Origin: Sphingomonas oryzagri
GTDB taxonomy: Bacteria > Pseudomonadota > Alphaproteobacteria > Sphingomonadales > Sphingomonadaceae
Length of the DNA: 64,000 nucleotides
Reading direction: 5' to 3'
Assembly: GCF_029906645.1 (NCBI RefSeq)
Contig: NZ_JARYGZ010000001.1
Span: 186,001-250,000, forward strand
This document shows, piece after piece, positions 8,627 through 18,754 of this stretch. The position numbers and the translations under genes were made by a program. The notes below the pieces were generated by a model. The model was given only the letters and a program-made list of their open reading frames with translations, had not been told where the DNA came from and did no database searches. Within the stretch, counting starts at the first letter, position 1, and the number at the start of each line of letters is the position of its first letter.

Positions 8627-10426
8627 ATGTCCCTTCCCGACGCGGACGCCACGTTTGAACCCGGTTCCCCCCATGTCAGCCGAACGGACGGCGATACATG
8701 GCTGGGCCATCCCCGTCAGCTTCGACGGCTTTTCTCGATCGAAATGTGGGAGCGTTTCGGCTTCTACGGGATGCGCGCTCTGCTCATCCTGTATCTCACC
8801 AAGCATTTCCTGCTGCCCGATCACGAGGCGAACGGGCTGCTCGGCGGCTTCCTCAGCCTCTGCTACCTGACCCCGCTGGTCGGCGGCTGGCTGGCGGACC
8901 GCTATCTCGGATCGAAACGATCGGTGAAGTTCGGCGCGCTCGTCATGGCGCTGGGCTATTTCCTGCTCTGCTTCGGCGGACATCAGGGCCAGCCCTATGC
9001 GACGATCGACAACGTCCGCTACGACGTGTCGCAGGCCCCGCCCGCGACGCCGCTGGCGATCAACGACGCGCCGCAGACGATCGTGATGGGCGGGCAGACG
9101 CTCACCATTCACGGCCTGCCGGACGGTTCCGTCCAATTGCTCGGCGCTGGCGGGCAGGTCACCAAGACGATTCCGGCGGGCGGCTTCAACTCGGGTGCGG
9201 ACCGGTCGCCTTTCTACTCGGCGCTCATGCTGCTGGCGCTCAGCCTGATCGTGGTGGGCAACGGTTTCTTCAAGCCGAACATCTCGACGATCGTCGGCGC
9301 GCTCTACGCGCCGGGCGACCGTCGCCGCGACGCCGGCTTCACCATCTTCTACGCGGGCATCAACGTTGGCTCGATCCTGGGGCAGGCGGCCTGCCCGTGG
9401 CTGGTCAACCATGTCGGCTGGTGGGCCGGTTTCCTGATCGTCTCGGCGGTGCTGTTCCTCGCCTATATCCTGATGCAGTTCGAGGGCGGCAGGCTCGCCG
9501 GCTATGGCGAGGCCCCGCCGCGCGAGGGGCCGGACCGGGCACCGCTGATCTACATCCTCACCTTCCTCGGTGCGGCGGTCGTCTGGCTGATCTTCCAGAA
9601 CGTGATGGACGCGCCGGAGCCTTCGGGCAGCACGATCTGGGAATATGTCGCGGCGACCCCGCTGCTCGGCAAGGCCCTGCTGGCGATCTTCCTCGCGGCG
9701 GTGATCGGCATTCCGATCTGGTCGTGGCGGGTCGGCACGCGCACCGAGGCGCAGATGATGCTGGCGGCGATCATCCTCGTCGTCTTCAACGTCACCTTCT
9801 GGGCGCTGTTCGAGCAGGCGGCGTCCTCGCTCACCCTGTTCGCCGATCGCAACACGACACTGGAGATCTTCGGCTTCCACATGTCGGCAGCGGCCACGCA
9901 ACAGTTCAACCCGATCGTGGTGGTGGCCTTCGCGCCGATCGTCAGCTGGATCTGGCTGGTACTCGCCAAGCGCGGGCTGGAGCCGTCGATCCAGGTCAAG
10001 TTCGCGATCGCGCTGATGCTGGTGGGCCTCGGCTTCGTCGCTCTGGCATGGAGCGGCCAGTTCCATAACGAGGAGTTCCGCGTCTCGCTGTGGTGGCTGG
10101 TGCTGACCTATTTCCTCCACTCGATTGCCGAATTGTGCATTTCGCCGGTGGGTCTCAGCATGATCACCAAATTGTCGATCGCGCGGATCGTCGGCATGAT
10201 GATGGGCGTCTGGTTCCTGTCGATTTCCGTCGGCGAATATCTCGCCGGCGCGGCGGCGCAGTCGGCCTCGGTGCAAACGGTTGGCGGGCAGGTGACCAAT
10301 CCGGAACTGGCGCTCAACACCTACCTCCACACCTTCATGACGGGTGGCGAGCTGACCATCGGTGCCGGCATCCTGCTGCTGGCGCTGACCCCGGTACTCA
10401 AGCGGCTGATGCATGGCGTTTCGTAA
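8627..10426 (+). CDS. POT-family proton-dependent oligopeptide transporter
   Basis: A 599-aa inner-membrane di/tripeptide-proton symporter (MFS, PTR2 family). The signature near residues 40-55 (SIEMWERFGFYGMRALLILYL) contains the family ERxxYY/ExxERF-type proton-coupling region. A second PTR2 signature is GNGFFKPNISTIVGALY (about 205-221), followed by FTIFYAGINVGS. An extracytoplasmic insert of about 75 residues between spans 3 and 4 makes it longer than E. coli DtpA. The downstream M48 peptidase gene overlaps its end by 14 bases and a secreted dipeptidase follows, so the three suggest peptide scavenging. Confidence 0.93.
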   Translation: MSLPDADATFEPGSPHVSRTDGDTWLGHPRQLRRLFSIEMWERFGFYGMRALLILYLTKHFLLPDHEANGLLGGFLSLCYLTPLVGGWLADRYLGSKRSVKFGALVMALGYFLLCFGGHQGQPYATIDNVRYDVSQAPPATPLAINDAPQTIVMGGQTLTIHGLPDGSVQLLGAGGQVTKTIPAGGFNSGADRSPFYSALMLLALSLIVVGNGFFKPNISTIVGALYAPGDRRRDAGFTIFYAGINVGSILGQAACPWLVNHVGWWAGFLIVSAVLFLAYILMQFEGGRLAGYGEAPPREGPDRAPLIYILTFLGAAVVWLIFQNVMDAPEPSGSTIWEYVAATPLLGKALLAIFLAAVIGIPIWSWRVGTRTEAQMMLAAIILVVFNVTFWALFEQAASSLTLFADRNTTLEIFGFHMSAAATQQFNPIVVVAFAPIVSWIWLVLAKRGLEPSIQVKFAIALMLVGLGFVALAWSGQFHNEEFRVSLWWLVLTYFLHSIAELCISPVGLSMITKLSIARIVGMMMGVWFLSISVGEYLAGAAAQSASVQTVGGQVTNPELALNTYLHTFMTGGELTIGAGILLLALTPVLKRLMHGVS

Positions 10427-11423
10427 GGCCATCATCGCCGGGCTGGCGCTGGTCGCGACGGCGGCCGGCCCCGTACCGGGGGATCCCAAATATGTGCAGG
10501 ATGCCGATCAGCTGCTGAAGGCGGACCTGACGGTCGCCAAGGTCGCTTACCTGCTGCAGACCGGCGCGCTCGGCCATTGCCCCCGCAGGACGGCGCTGCC
10601 CGGAATGCTGGTGCTCGATGCCTCGCAATATCCGGACGACTGGCGGCGCTTCATCGCGGCGCAGTGGGGTGTGAAGACGCGCCCGACGGTGGAGGCGGTG
10701 ATCCCCGGTGGCCCGGCCGACGAGGCGGGTGTGAAGGCCCGTGACGAGATCGTCAGCCTCAACGGGCAAAATCTCGCCGCGCAATTGCCGGCGTTGAAAA
10801 CCGTGCAGGATGGCGGCGTGCGGATCACCATGATCCGCGACCGGATCGATGCGGCCTTCGCAGCGGGGCCGGTGACGCTTGGCCTGCTGCGCGACGGCAA
10901 GCCGGTCAGCCTGTCGGTGACCGGCACGCCCGCCTGCTGGTCCTTCGTCGAGATCGGGCAGGGCACGGGCCATCAGGCCTCGGCCGAGGGCAAGGTCGTG
11001 ACCATCGATCAGGGGATGCTGTCAGAAATCCAGAGCGAAAGCGATCTGGCCTTCATTCTTGGCCACGAACTGTCGCACAATTTCCTCAAGACGCGCGAGG
11101 AGCTCGATGCGAAGGGGACCAGCTTCGGCCTGTTCAGCGCGTTCGGTGCGAACGGCGCGCGGCTGCGCGACAGCGAGCGTGAGGCGGATTACTGGGGCGT
11201 CTACATGATGACCTGGGCGGGATACGATCCGCACGGTGCCGCGGATTTCTGGCGTCGCCACAGCAAGATGGACATCAACGGGCTGCTCGCGATGAGCCAT
11301 CCGAGCAACGGCACGCGCATCCACGATCTGGAAGCGGCGGCGGACGAGATCGCCGCCAAGCGCGCCGCCGGCAAGCCGCTCGATCCCGATTATGCGCACT
11401 TCCGGCAGGTTGTCGGCCACTGA
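10413..11423 (+). CDS. Secreted M48-like zinc metallopeptidase with PDZ domain
   Basis: A 336-aa protein with a short signal peptide (MAFRKAIIAGLALVATAAG), a PDZ-like segment at about 82-170 (VEAVIPGGPADEAGVKARDEIVSLNG) and an M48 domain at about 190-310. The zinc motif HELSH lies at about 222-226 with the third ligand in SEREADYWG (about 255). The C-terminal SHPSNGTRI is the family's usual substrate-side motif. Unlike HtpX it has no internal membrane spans. It overlaps the POT gene by 14 bases and so is translationally coupled to it. Confidence 0.88.
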   Translation: MAFRKAIIAGLALVATAAGPVPGDPKYVQDADQLLKADLTVAKVAYLLQTGALGHCPRRTALPGMLVLDASQYPDDWRRFIAAQWGVKTRPTVEAVIPGGPADEAGVKARDEIVSLNGQNLAAQLPALKTVQDGGVRITMIRDRIDAAFAAGPVTLGLLRDGKPVSLSVTGTPACWSFVEIGQGTGHQASAEGKVVTIDQGMLSEIQSESDLAFILGHELSHNFLKTREELDAKGTSFGLFSAFGANGARLRDSEREADYWGVYMMTWAGYDPHGAADFWRRHSKMDINGLLAMSHPSNGTRIHDLEAAADEIAAKRAAGKPLDPDYAHFRQVVGH

Positions 11424-11441
11424 TGGCGGCGGGCCGCGGCC

Positions 11442-11645
11442 TCAGATGACAATGCTGAGATAAAGGCCGATCGCGATCGGGATCAGCAGGATAAGGGCCA
11501 CCAGCATGGTCTTCTTCCGCTCGGGCGCATTTTCGCGCCAGCGGCGCGCCTTGCGCTCCTGCCGCAGATCCGTGTGGATGCGATCGACGAGGGCGGCCAG
11601 ATCGGCCTCCGCGGGGGGCACCTCTCGTGAGTCGCGCATTCGCAT
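11442..11645 (-). CDS. Small tail-anchored membrane protein, unknown
   Basis: A 67-aa protein with a charged N-terminal 45 residues (DLAALVDRIHTDLRQERKARRWRENAPERKK) and one C-terminal transmembrane helix (TMLVALILLIPIAIGLYLSIVI). The plan is coherent for a small inner-membrane protein. The stop is 18 bases from the convergent M48 gene. No family recognised. Confidence 0.55.
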   Translation of the reverse strand: MRMRDSREVPPAEADLAALVDRIHTDLRQERKARRWRENAPERKKTMLVALILLIPIAIGLYLSIVI

Positions 11646-11743
11646 GACGGCTCATTATGGCATCGCGCATCGCCCGATTCCATGGGGTCTGTGCCCGTCA
11701 TTCCGGGCGTGCATATGCCGCGATCCCTGCCTAACCTGATGCG

Positions 11744-13024
11744 ATGAAAACGGCTCTCCTCGCGCTTGTCGCGCTCGCTGCGGCTCCCGCTCATGCCGCA
11801 GACTATCCGGCCCGCGTCGCCCGCATATTGAAGGCGACGCCTCTGATCGACGGGCACAATGACTGGGCGGAGGTGCTGCGCGAGCGGGAGGGCGAGGGGC
11901 GGTGGACGATCGACCTGCGCTCCGGCCTCGGCGCGCGGCCCAAGCCCTACAATACGGACATCGCGCGGCTGCGGCAGGGCATGGTCGGCGGGCAGTTCTG
12001 GTCGGTCTGGGTCGATCCGTCGCTGCCGCCGCTCGATCAGGTGAAGGAAACGCTCGAGCAGATCGATCTCGTGAAGACGATCGTCGCGCGCTACCCGGAT
12101 ACGTTCGAGCTTGCCCGCACGGCTGCCGAAGTGCGTCGCATCCACAAGGCCGGGAAGATCGCCTCGCTGATCGGCGTCGAGGGCGGCAACCAGATCGCCG
12201 ACAGCCTTTCGGTGCTGCGGGCCTATCACGATCTCGGTGCGGGCTATCTCACGCTCACCCACAGCAAGACGATCGAGTGGGCGGATTCGGCGACCGACAA
12301 TCCGCAGCATGACGGCCTCACACCCTATGGCGAGGCGGTGGTGCACGAGCTCAACCGGCTCGGCATGCTGGTCGATCTCAGCCACGTCAGCGAGGCGACG
12401 ATGCGCGATGCGCTGCGCGTCTCGAAGGCGCCGGTGATCTTCTCCCATTCGGGTGCCCGCGCGCTCGACGACCATCCGCGTGACGTGTCGGACGATGTGC
12501 TGAAGCTGGTCGCGGCGAATGGCGGCGTGGTGATGGTCAATTATGCGCTGGCCTATGTGTCGGACGATTACCGCCGCTGGTCGTCGGACAAGCATGCCGA
12601 GGAAGCGCGGTACAATTCGCCGCCTTTCGGAGGCCTTTATATCGGTCAACCGGATCGGGCGGCGGCGGCGATGAAGGCGTGGCTGGCCGCGCATCCCGCG
12701 CCGAAAGTCACCTTGTCGCAGGTCGCCGATCATATCGAGCATATCGCCAGGGTGGCGGGCATCGATCATGTCGGCATCGGATCGGACTTCGACGGGGTCG
12801 ACAACGATCTGCCGGAAGGGCTGGGCGACGTCTCGACCTATCCGGCGCTGCTCGCCGAACTGCTGCGGCGCGGGTGGAGCGATGCCGATGTCGCGAAGGT
12901 GGCGGGCGGCAACGTGCTGCGGGTGATGGCGCGGGCCGAAGCGGTGTCGGCGACGATGAGGAGCGAGTTGCCCGCTACGGTCAGCGAGCCTGTGCTTGAT
13001 GGGGCAGGGACGGCGCATCCATGA
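11744..13024 (+). CDS. Exported M19 membrane-type dipeptidase
   Basis: A 426-aa zinc dipeptidase of the renal dipeptidase family with a cleavable signal (MKTALLALVALAAAPAHAA). Metal-ligand and family motifs are present: LIDGHNDWAEVL (about 31), IGVEGGNQI with the bridging Glu (about 145), LTHSKT (about 170), VDLSHVSE (about 210), FSHSGARAL (about 231) and HVGIGSDFDGV (about 342). It hydrolyses dipeptides, often including D-amino-acid or dehydro dipeptides, in the periplasm. With the POT transporter and M48 peptidase upstream it suggests peptide or muropeptide turnover. Confidence 0.93.
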   Translation: MKTALLALVALAAAPAHAADYPARVARILKATPLIDGHNDWAEVLREREGEGRWTIDLRSGLGARPKPYNTDIARLRQGMVGGQFWSVWVDPSLPPLDQVKETLEQIDLVKTIVARYPDTFELARTAAEVRRIHKAGKIASLIGVEGGNQIADSLSVLRAYHDLGAGYLTLTHSKTIEWADSATDNPQHDGLTPYGEAVVHELNRLGMLVDLSHVSEATMRDALRVSKAPVIFSHSGARALDDHPRDVSDDVLKLVAANGGVVMVNYALAYVSDDYRRWSSDKHAEEARYNSPPFGGLYIGQPDRAAAAMKAWLAAHPAPKVTLSQVADHIEHIARVAGIDHVGIGSDFDGVDNDLPEGLGDVSTYPALLAELLRRGWSDADVAKVAGGNVLRVMARAEAVSATMRSELPATVSEPVLDGAGTAHP

Positions 13025-13035
13025 GCGGGGATCGC

Positions 13036-13314
13036 TCAGGCGATCCGGCGCAGCGTTTCTTCTGCAGGGGTTTCGGCGGCAGGCGGAGATGACGTGGCAG
13101 AGAGCGGGCCATCGGTGGTTTCCGCCTGGCGTCGCCGCACCGTCCGCAGCACGAGACTGAGTGCGATGCGCTGCACCAGCGGCGGACGCGCATCGATCGC
13201 GCGGCGGACTTCGTCCTCCGCCTCGGCCCCATTCTCCAAGATCATCAACGCCGCGCAGTCATCGAGCAAACGCAAAGGCCCGAACGCGCGCAGCCTCGCG
13301 CGAACCCGTTTCAA
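13036..13314 (-). CDS. Hypothetical 92-aa protein
   Basis: An open frame with a TTG start (KRVRARLRAFGPLRLLDDCAALMILENGAEAEDEVRRAIDARPPLVQRIALSLVLRTVRRRQ). It is helical, with a Thr/Pro/Ala tail. It lies between the dipeptidase and tsaC, collinear with tsaC, 56 bases past the tsaC stop. No family recognised. The TTG start and Arg-rich N-terminus lower confidence; it could be non-coding. Confidence 0.4.
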   Translation of the reverse strand: MKRVRARLRAFGPLRLLDDCAALMILENGAEAEDEVRRAIDARPPLVQRIALSLVLRTVRRRQAETTDGPLSATSSPPAAETPAEETLRRIA

Positions 13315-13370
13315 TGTCTGACACCCCTGTCCCGATCAGATGATCAAAAAACGCCGGGGGTGGCAAGGCT

Positions 13371-14300
13371 TTATCGCGGGGCGGCGGCTCTCCGCAGCCG
13401 GTCGTTGATCGCCAGGCCGAGCCCGTCGGACGGGATGGGCGCGATCGCGATGGCGGTGGTGTCGGTCGCATCGGCGCGGTGCAGCGCCTCGAACAGGCGC
13501 GCGGCGGCCTCCACCGGATCGCCAGAGGGCGAGAGGCTGTCGTCGCCGGCGACCGGGCCGAAACCGATCAGCCATTCGCCATCGCGGCGATCGGTCGCGT
13601 CGAGGCGGAGCGGCTTGCCCGGCGCATAATGGCTGGAAAGCTGGCCCGGCGCCTCGATCTTGCCGTCGCCGGCCGCCTCCACGGGGAGGCCGGAGATTTC
13701 GGCGAGACGCGCCGCGTCGATCGGGCCGGGGCGAAGCAGGCGCAGACGATCCTGCTCGATCGCGACGATCGTCGATTCCAGCCCGTGCCGGGTCGGTCCC
13801 CCATCGAGAATCAGCGGCACCCGATCGCCGAGCGAAGCGGCGACATGCTTGGCGCGCGTCGCGCTGATGCGGCCGCTGGCGTTGGCGGACGGTGCGGCGA
13901 GGGGGCGGCCCGATGTCTCGATCAGCGCGCGCATCGCCGGGTGCGCCGGCATCCGCAGCGCCAGCGTCGGCAGGCCTGCCGTCACAAGCGATGAGACGGG
14001 CGCGTCGTCGCGCAGCGGCAGCACCATGGTCAGCGGGCCGGGCCACAGCGTGTCCGCGAGCCGATGCGCGACGGGAGACATTTCGGCCAGCGCCTCCGCC
14101 TGCGCGATGTTCGCCACATGGACGATCAGCGGGTTGAAGCTCGGCCGCCCCTTGGCCGCATAGATCCGCGCCACCGCCTCGCCCGATGTCGCGTCGGCGG
14201 CGAGGCCGTAGACCGTCTCGGTCGGCACCGCGACCGGCTGGCCGGCGCGGATCAGGTCCGCGGCGCGCGCGATGGCGGCATTGTCGAGGGGCAGGATCAT
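13371..14300 (-). CDS. tsaC: L-threonylcarbamoyladenylate synthase (Sua5/TsaC type)
   Basis: It makes threonylcarbamoyl-AMP from Thr, bicarbonate and ATP for t6A37 modification of ANN-decoding tRNAs. 309 aa from [17 protein letters not shown]; the frame opens 20 codons earlier but this start matches the family. The YrdC domain occupies about 1-190 with [28 protein letters not shown] and the substrate-site region [14 protein letters not shown]. The extra C-terminal domain (about 210-309) makes it a Sua5-type rather than a short TsaC protein. It is divergent from glmM. Confidence 0.92.
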   Translation of the reverse strand: MILPLDNAAIARAADLIRAGQPVAVPTETVYGLAADATSGEAVARIYAAKGRPSFNPLIVHVANIAQAEALAEMSPVAHRLADTLWPGPLTMVLPLRDDAPVSSLVTAGLPTLALRMPAHPAMRALIETSGRPLAAPSANASGRISATRAKHVAASLGDRVPLILDGGPTRHGLESTIVAIEQDRLRLLRPGPIDAARLAEISGLPVEAAGDGKIEAPGQLSSHYAPGKPLRLDATDRRDGEWLIGFGPVAGDDSLSPSGDPVEAAARLFEALHRADATDTTAIAIAPIPSDGLGLAINDRLRRAAAPR

Positions 14301-14404
14301 GCCCGTGCCGCTACCGCAGGCATGAAAGCTCCGCAATGATTGCGGACGGGGTGGAAGCATTCACGCATGACGGTGTAAGGGGCCTGTCTCGCAGAGGAGC
14401 GATC

Positions 14405-15742
14405 ATGGCGCGCAAATATTTCGGGACGGACGGTATTCGCGGGCGCACCAACGAGGCGCCGATGACGGTGGAGCTCGCGATGAAGGTGGGGCAGGCCGCC
14501 GGCGCGCACTTCCTGCGCGGCGATCATCGCCACCGGGTCGTGATCGGCAAGGACACGCGGCTCTCCGGCTACATGATGGAATCGGCGCTGGTCGCTGGCT
14601 TCACCTCGGTCGGCATGGACGTGATCCTGTTCGGCCCGATCCCGACGCCCGCCGTCGCGATGCTGACCCGTGCGATGCGCGCCGACATCGGTGTGATGAT
14701 CTCGGCCAGCCACAACCCGTACCAGGATAACGGCATCAAGCTGTTCGGGCCGGACGGCTTCAAGCTGTCCGACGAGGACGAGGCGGCGATCGAGAAGGCG
14801 CTCGACAAGGCGCCGCGCCTTGCCGCCGCCGAGGCGATCGGCCGCGCCCAGCGCATCGAGGATGCGCGTGGCCGCTACATCCACGCGGTAAAGGCGACCT
14901 TCCCCGAGAATCTCCGCCTCGACGGCCTGCGCGTGGTGGTCGATTGCGCGAACGGCGCCGCTTACAACGTAGCGCCGTCGGCCCTGTGGGAATTGGGTGC
15001 GGACGTGATCGCGATCGGCGTCCAGCCGAACGGCACCAACGTCAACGATGGCGTCGGTTCGACCGCCCCGCAGGCCCTGCAGCAGAAGGTGCTGGAGACG
15101 CGCGCCGACATCGGCATCGCGCTCGACGGCGATGCGGACCGCCTGATCATCGTCGACGAGAAGGGCAAGATCATCGACGGCGACCAGATCATGGCGCTGA
15201 TCGCCACCGGCTGGCAGCGGCGCGGGCTGCTGCAGGGCGGTGGCATCGTCGCGACCGTGATGTCGAACCTCGGGCTGGAGCGCTATCTGGAGAAAGCCGG
15301 CCTCTCGCTCCACCGTACTGCGGTCGGCGACCGCTACGTGCTGGAGGCGATGCGCCGCGACGGCTTCAACGTCGGCGGCGAGCAATCCGGCCACCTGATC
15401 CTGTCCGACTACGCCACCACCGGCGACGGGCTGGTTGCCGCGCTGCAGGTGCTCGCCGAACTGGTCGAGACCGGCAAGCCGGCGTCGAAGCTGCTTGCCT
15501 GCTTCGAGCCGTTGCCGCAGAAGCTCCAGAACGTCCGTTTCAAGAGCGGCGCGCCGCTGGAGACCGACGGGGTCAAGGCCGCGATCGCCGAGGCGGAGAA
15601 GCGTCTCGAAGGTTCCGGTCGTCTCGTCATCCGCAAGTCCGGCACCGAGCCGCTGATCCGCGTGATGGCGGAGGGCGAGGATCCTGCCCTGGTCTCGGCG
15701 GTGGTCGAGGATGTCTGCGAGGCGGTGAGGCGCGCGGCCTGA
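14405..15742 (+). CDS. glmM: Phosphoglucosamine mutase
   Basis: It interconverts glucosamine-6-phosphate and glucosamine-1-phosphate for UDP-GlcNAc synthesis. The 445-aa length is typical. N-terminal [13 protein letters not shown], active-site serine loop [14 protein letters not shown] (about 97-110), metal-binding loop ALDGDADRL (about 240-248), sugar-binding GGEQSGHLI (about 323) and phosphate-binding [12 protein letters not shown] (about 409) are all intact. The ATG at 14405 matches the family start. A DUF1272 gene and thiD follow with overlapping stops and starts, so the three form an operon. Confidence 0.97.
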   Translation: MARKYFGTDGIRGRTNEAPMTVELAMKVGQAAGAHFLRGDHRHRVVIGKDTRLSGYMMESALVAGFTSVGMDVILFGPIPTPAVAMLTRAMRADIGVMISASHNPYQDNGIKLFGPDGFKLSDEDEAAIEKALDKAPRLAAAEAIGRAQRIEDARGRYIHAVKATFPENLRLDGLRVVVDCANGAAYNVAPSALWELGADVIAIGVQPNGTNVNDGVGSTAPQALQQKVLETRADIGIALDGDADRLIIVDEKGKIIDGDQIMALIATGWQRRGLLQGGGIVATVMSNLGLERYLEKAGLSLHRTAVGDRYVLEAMRRDGFNVGGEQSGHLILSDYATTGDGLVAALQVLAELVETGKPASKLLACFEPLPQKLQNVRFKSGAPLETDGVKAAIAEAEKRLEGSGRLVIRKSGTEPLIRVMAEGEDPALVSAVVEDVCEAVRRAA

Positions 15743-15966
15743 TGCTGGAGATGCGCCCCGACTGCGAACGCTGTGGCACGGACCTGCCGGCGCAGCACCC
15801 CGGCGCGTTCATCTGCTCTTTCGAGTGCACCTTCTGCGCGGAATGCGCCGATGCGCTCGACGAGCATTGCCCCAATTGCGGTGGCGAACTGATGGACCGC
15901 CCGACCCGCAGCGGCGACGCACTCAAACGCTATCCAGCCTCGACCGAGCGCAAGCACAAGGGATGA
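15742..15966 (+). CDS. DUF1272 zinc-ribbon-like small protein
   Basis: A 74-aa protein starting [17 protein letters not shown]. It has four pairs of cysteines (CERC, CSFEC, CAEC, CPNCGGEL), matching the DUF1272 pattern of a small double zinc-ribbon-like protein; the function is unknown. Its ATG overlaps the glmM stop by one base and its stop overlaps the thiD ATG, so translation is coupled through glmM-DUF1272-thiD. Confidence 0.88.
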   Translation: MLEMRPDCERCGTDLPAQHPGAFICSFECTFCAECADALDEHCPNCGGELMDRPTRSGDALKRYPASTERKHKG

Positions 15967-16733
15967 GCGCTCCCCGAGTGCTGGTGATCGCCGGATCGGA
16001 TTCCGGCGGCGGGGCGGGCATCCAGGCGGACATCAAGGCGGTCACCGCCTTCGGCTGCCATGCCATGACCGCGATCACCGCGATCACCGCGCAGAATACG
16101 CTCGGCGTATCGGATATGTTGGTGCTGGAACCGGCGCTGGTGGTCGCACAGATCGATGCCGTGCTCACCGACATCGGTGCTGACGCGATCAAGATCGGGA
16201 TGATCGGATCGCCCGCCATCGCCGAGGCGGTCGCCGATCGACTCTCTCGCGAGGATGCGCGAGTGCCGCTGGTGTTCGATCCGGTGATGGTCGCGACCAG
16301 CGGCGCGACGCTCGCCGACGAGGCGACGATCGCGGCGTTCGAGCGGCTGATGGCGCTCGCCACCCTCGTCACGCCCAACCTGCCGGAATTGGCCCTGCTT
16401 TCCCCGGAAGGCCCCGAGGCTTTGGCGACCCGCGCACGCGCTGCGGTGCTGGCCAAGGGCGGGCACGGGGAGGGCCAGCGGCTGATCGATCGCCTCGTTC
16501 GCGTCGATGGATCCAGCGAGACGTGGATCGACGACCGCATCGAGACCCGCCACACCCATGGCACCGGCTGCACGTTGGCAAGCGCGATCGCGGCCGGGCT
16601 GGCGAAGGGCGAGCGGCTGGACGCGACGGTCGCGGCGGCGCGGCGCTACGTGCGGGCGGCGATTCTCGCGGCGCCGGGCCTGGGCCGGGGCAGCGGCCCT
16701 CTCGGTGATCCGCGTCGCCGCGCGCTGGATTAG
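15963..16733 (+). CDS. thiD: Hydroxymethylpyrimidine/phosphomethylpyrimidine kinase
   Basis: It phosphorylates HMP and HMP-P in thiamine biosynthesis. 256 aa of the ribokinase fold: VLVIAGSDSGGGAGIQADIKA at the N-terminus, ITAITAQNTLGV, KIGMIGS, DPVMVATSG, NLPELALL and the catalytic GTGCTLASAIAAGLAKG near 200. No other thiamine gene is adjacent. It overlaps the DUF1272 stop by four bases (ATGA), so it is probably co-transcribed with glmM. Confidence 0.95.
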   Translation: MSAPRVLVIAGSDSGGGAGIQADIKAVTAFGCHAMTAITAITAQNTLGVSDMLVLEPALVVAQIDAVLTDIGADAIKIGMIGSPAIAEAVADRLSREDARVPLVFDPVMVATSGATLADEATIAAFERLMALATLVTPNLPELALLSPEGPEALATRARAAVLAKGGHGEGQRLIDRLVRVDGSSETWIDDRIETRHTHGTGCTLASAIAAGLAKGERLDATVAAARRYVRAAILAAPGLGRGSGPLGDPRRRALD

Positions 16734-16791
16734 GAATTTGCTCAGGCTAATCGGCTATGGGAAGGCCGATTGACCGTGGGAGGAGGGGCCG

Positions 16792-17850
16792 ATGCGCATC
16801 ATGGTGACCGGGGGGGCGGGCTTCATCGGCTCCGCGCTGGTTCGCCACCTGATCGCGGACAGCCCGCACGAGGTCCTCAATTTCGACAAGCTGACCTATG
16901 CCGGCACGCTGTCGGCAGTGGAGGAGGCGAGCGGCAGCCCGCGCTATCGCTTCGTGCAGGGCGACATCTGCGATGCAGGAGCGGTGCAGCGCGCGATCGC
17001 GGACTTCCAGCCCGATGTGATCACGCACCTGGCGGCCGAAAGCCACGTCGATCGATCGATCGATGCGCCCGGCGCCTTCATCCAGACCAATCTGGTCGGC
17101 ACCCACATCCTGCTCGATGCGGCCTGCGCCTATTGGCGCGGATTGCCGGAAACGCGGCGCAAGGCATTCCGTTTCCATCATATTTCGACGGACGAGGTGT
17201 ATGGATCGCTGGGGCCGGACGGGCTGTTCACGGAAGCCACGCCCTATGATCCGCGCTCGCCCTATTCCGCGTCCAAGGCGGGGGCCGATCACCTGGTGAG
17301 CGCCTGGGGGCACACTTACGGCCTGCCGGTGCTGATCACCAACTGCTCGAACAATTACGGGCCGTATCACTTTCCCGAAAAGCTGATTCCGCTGATGATC
17401 GTCAAGGCGCTCGCGGACGAGACGCTCCCGGTCTACGGGCAGGGCGTGAACGTGCGCGACTGGCTCTTCGTGGACGATCACGTCCGCGCGCTCCGCCTGG
17501 TGTTCGAGCGCGGGACGCCGGGTGAAAGCTACAATATCGGCGGCAATGCCGAGCGGCGTAACATCGAGGTGGTAAAGGCCGTCTGTGCCGTGCTCGACGA
17601 TCTGCGCCCGCGCGGCGATGGCCGCCCCTACAGCGCGCAGATCGGATTCGTGGCGGACCGGCCGGGACACGATCTGCGCTATGCGATCGATGCCTCGAAG
17701 ATCCGCGACGCATTGGGCTGGAAGCCGCAGGAGAGTTTCGAAAGCGGGATCGGCAAGACGGTGCGCTGGTATCTCGCCAACGAACCCTGGTGGCAGGCGA
17801 TCGTGCGCGAACGGCAGGCCGATCGCCGTCGCGGGCTGTCCGCGGCATGA
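16792..17850 (+). CDS. rfbB: dTDP-glucose 4,6-dehydratase
   Basis: It converts dTDP-glucose to dTDP-4-keto-6-deoxyglucose. 352 aa, extended SDR fold: [17 protein letters not shown] (NAD binding), [13 protein letters not shown], the catalytic [10 protein letters not shown] and [12 protein letters not shown] (Tyr/Lys), then [18 protein letters not shown]. rfbA follows with a 4-base overlap. The rmlC and rmlD homologues that would finish dTDP-L-rhamnose are not in the window. Confidence 0.96.
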   Translation: MRIMVTGGAGFIGSALVRHLIADSPHEVLNFDKLTYAGTLSAVEEASGSPRYRFVQGDICDAGAVQRAIADFQPDVITHLAAESHVDRSIDAPGAFIQTNLVGTHILLDAACAYWRGLPETRRKAFRFHHISTDEVYGSLGPDGLFTEATPYDPRSPYSASKAGADHLVSAWGHTYGLPVLITNCSNNYGPYHFPEKLIPLMIVKALADETLPVYGQGVNVRDWLFVDDHVRALRLVFERGTPGESYNIGGNAERRNIEVVKAVCAVLDDLRPRGDGRPYSAQIGFVADRPGHDLRYAIDASKIRDALGWKPQESFESGIGKTVRWYLANEPWWQAIVRERQADRRRGLSAA

Positions 17851-18716
17851 AGGGCATCGTCCTCGCCGGGGGCACCGGCAGCCGGCTCCATCCGGCCACC
17901 CTGGTGGTCAACAAGCAGCTCCTGCCGATCTATGACAAGCCGATGATCTATTATCCGATCTCGGTGCTGATGCTGGCCGGCATCCGCGAGATCCTGATCA
18001 TCTCCTCGCCGGACTATCTCGCCAATTATCAGGGCCTGTTCGGCGACGGATCGGAGATCGGCCTGTCCATCACCTACGCCGTGCAGGAACGGCCGGAAGG
18101 GTTGCCGCAGGCGTTCACCATCGGTGCCGATTTCATTGCGGACGATCCGGTGGCGCTGGTGCTGGGCGACAACATCTTCTTCGGCAGTCATCTGGTCGAG
18201 CTGCTGGCCCGCGCGGCCGAGCGCGAGGCGGGCGCCACGATCTTCAGCTACCGGGTCGAGGACCCGGAGCGGTACGGCGTGGTCGAGACCGACGATGCGG
18301 GGCGCGTCATCGGGCTGGAGGAGAAGCCCCGCGAGCCGAAATCGCATTACGCGGTCACCGGCCTCTATTTCTTCGATTCGAGCGTGGTCGCGCGCGCGCG
18401 CGGGCTGAAGCCTTCGGCGCGTGGCGAACTGGAGATCGTCGATCTCATCCGTTCCTATCTCGACGATGGCCTGCTGGGCGTCGAGCGCATGTCGCGCGGC
18501 TATGCCTGGCTCGATACCGGCACGCACGACAGCCTGATCGAAGCCGCCGAGTTCGTCCGCACGATCCAGCGGCGGCAGGGCATCCAGATCGCCTGCCTGG
18601 AAGAGATCGCGTTCCGCATGGGCTTCATCGATCGCGCGCAGGCCGAGCGACGAGGCCGGCTGTTCGCCAAGACGGCGTATGGCCGCGCCATCCTCGATGC
18701 TCTCGACGAGCCCTGA
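17847..18716 (+). CDS. rfbA: Glucose-1-phosphate thymidylyltransferase
   Basis: It makes dTDP-glucose from dTTP and glucose-1-phosphate. 289 aa, starting [18 protein letters not shown] (nucleotide-binding GGxGxR), then [55 protein letters not shown] and [13 protein letters not shown]. All are canonical. It overlaps rfbB by four bases and supplies its substrate. It ends 39 bases before the convergent dehydrogenase. Confidence 0.96.
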   Translation: MKGIVLAGGTGSRLHPATLVVNKQLLPIYDKPMIYYPISVLMLAGIREILIISSPDYLANYQGLFGDGSEIGLSITYAVQERPEGLPQAFTIGADFIADDPVALVLGDNIFFGSHLVELLARAAEREAGATIFSYRVEDPERYGVVETDDAGRVIGLEEKPREPKSHYAVTGLYFFDSSVVARARGLKPSARGELEIVDLIRSYLDDGLLGVERMSRGYAWLDTGTHDSLIEAAEFVRTIQRRQGIQIACLEEIAFRMGFIDRAQAERRGRLFAKTAYGRAILDALDEP

Positions 18717-18754
18717 TCGGGCGTCCTGTCAGATCCTACGAGACACGGTAACCG

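Noticed and set aside
8564-10489. Long minus-strand open frame of 641 codons opposite the POT transporter
   Set aside because: Arg/Asp/His/Gln-rich composition with no domain; the plus-strand POT protein is certain and explains the openness in GC-rich DNA.
11483-13018. Minus-strand open frame of 511 codons opposite the M19 dipeptidase
   Set aside because: Arg/His/Asp-rich shadow with no motif; the dipeptidase on the plus strand has every catalytic motif.
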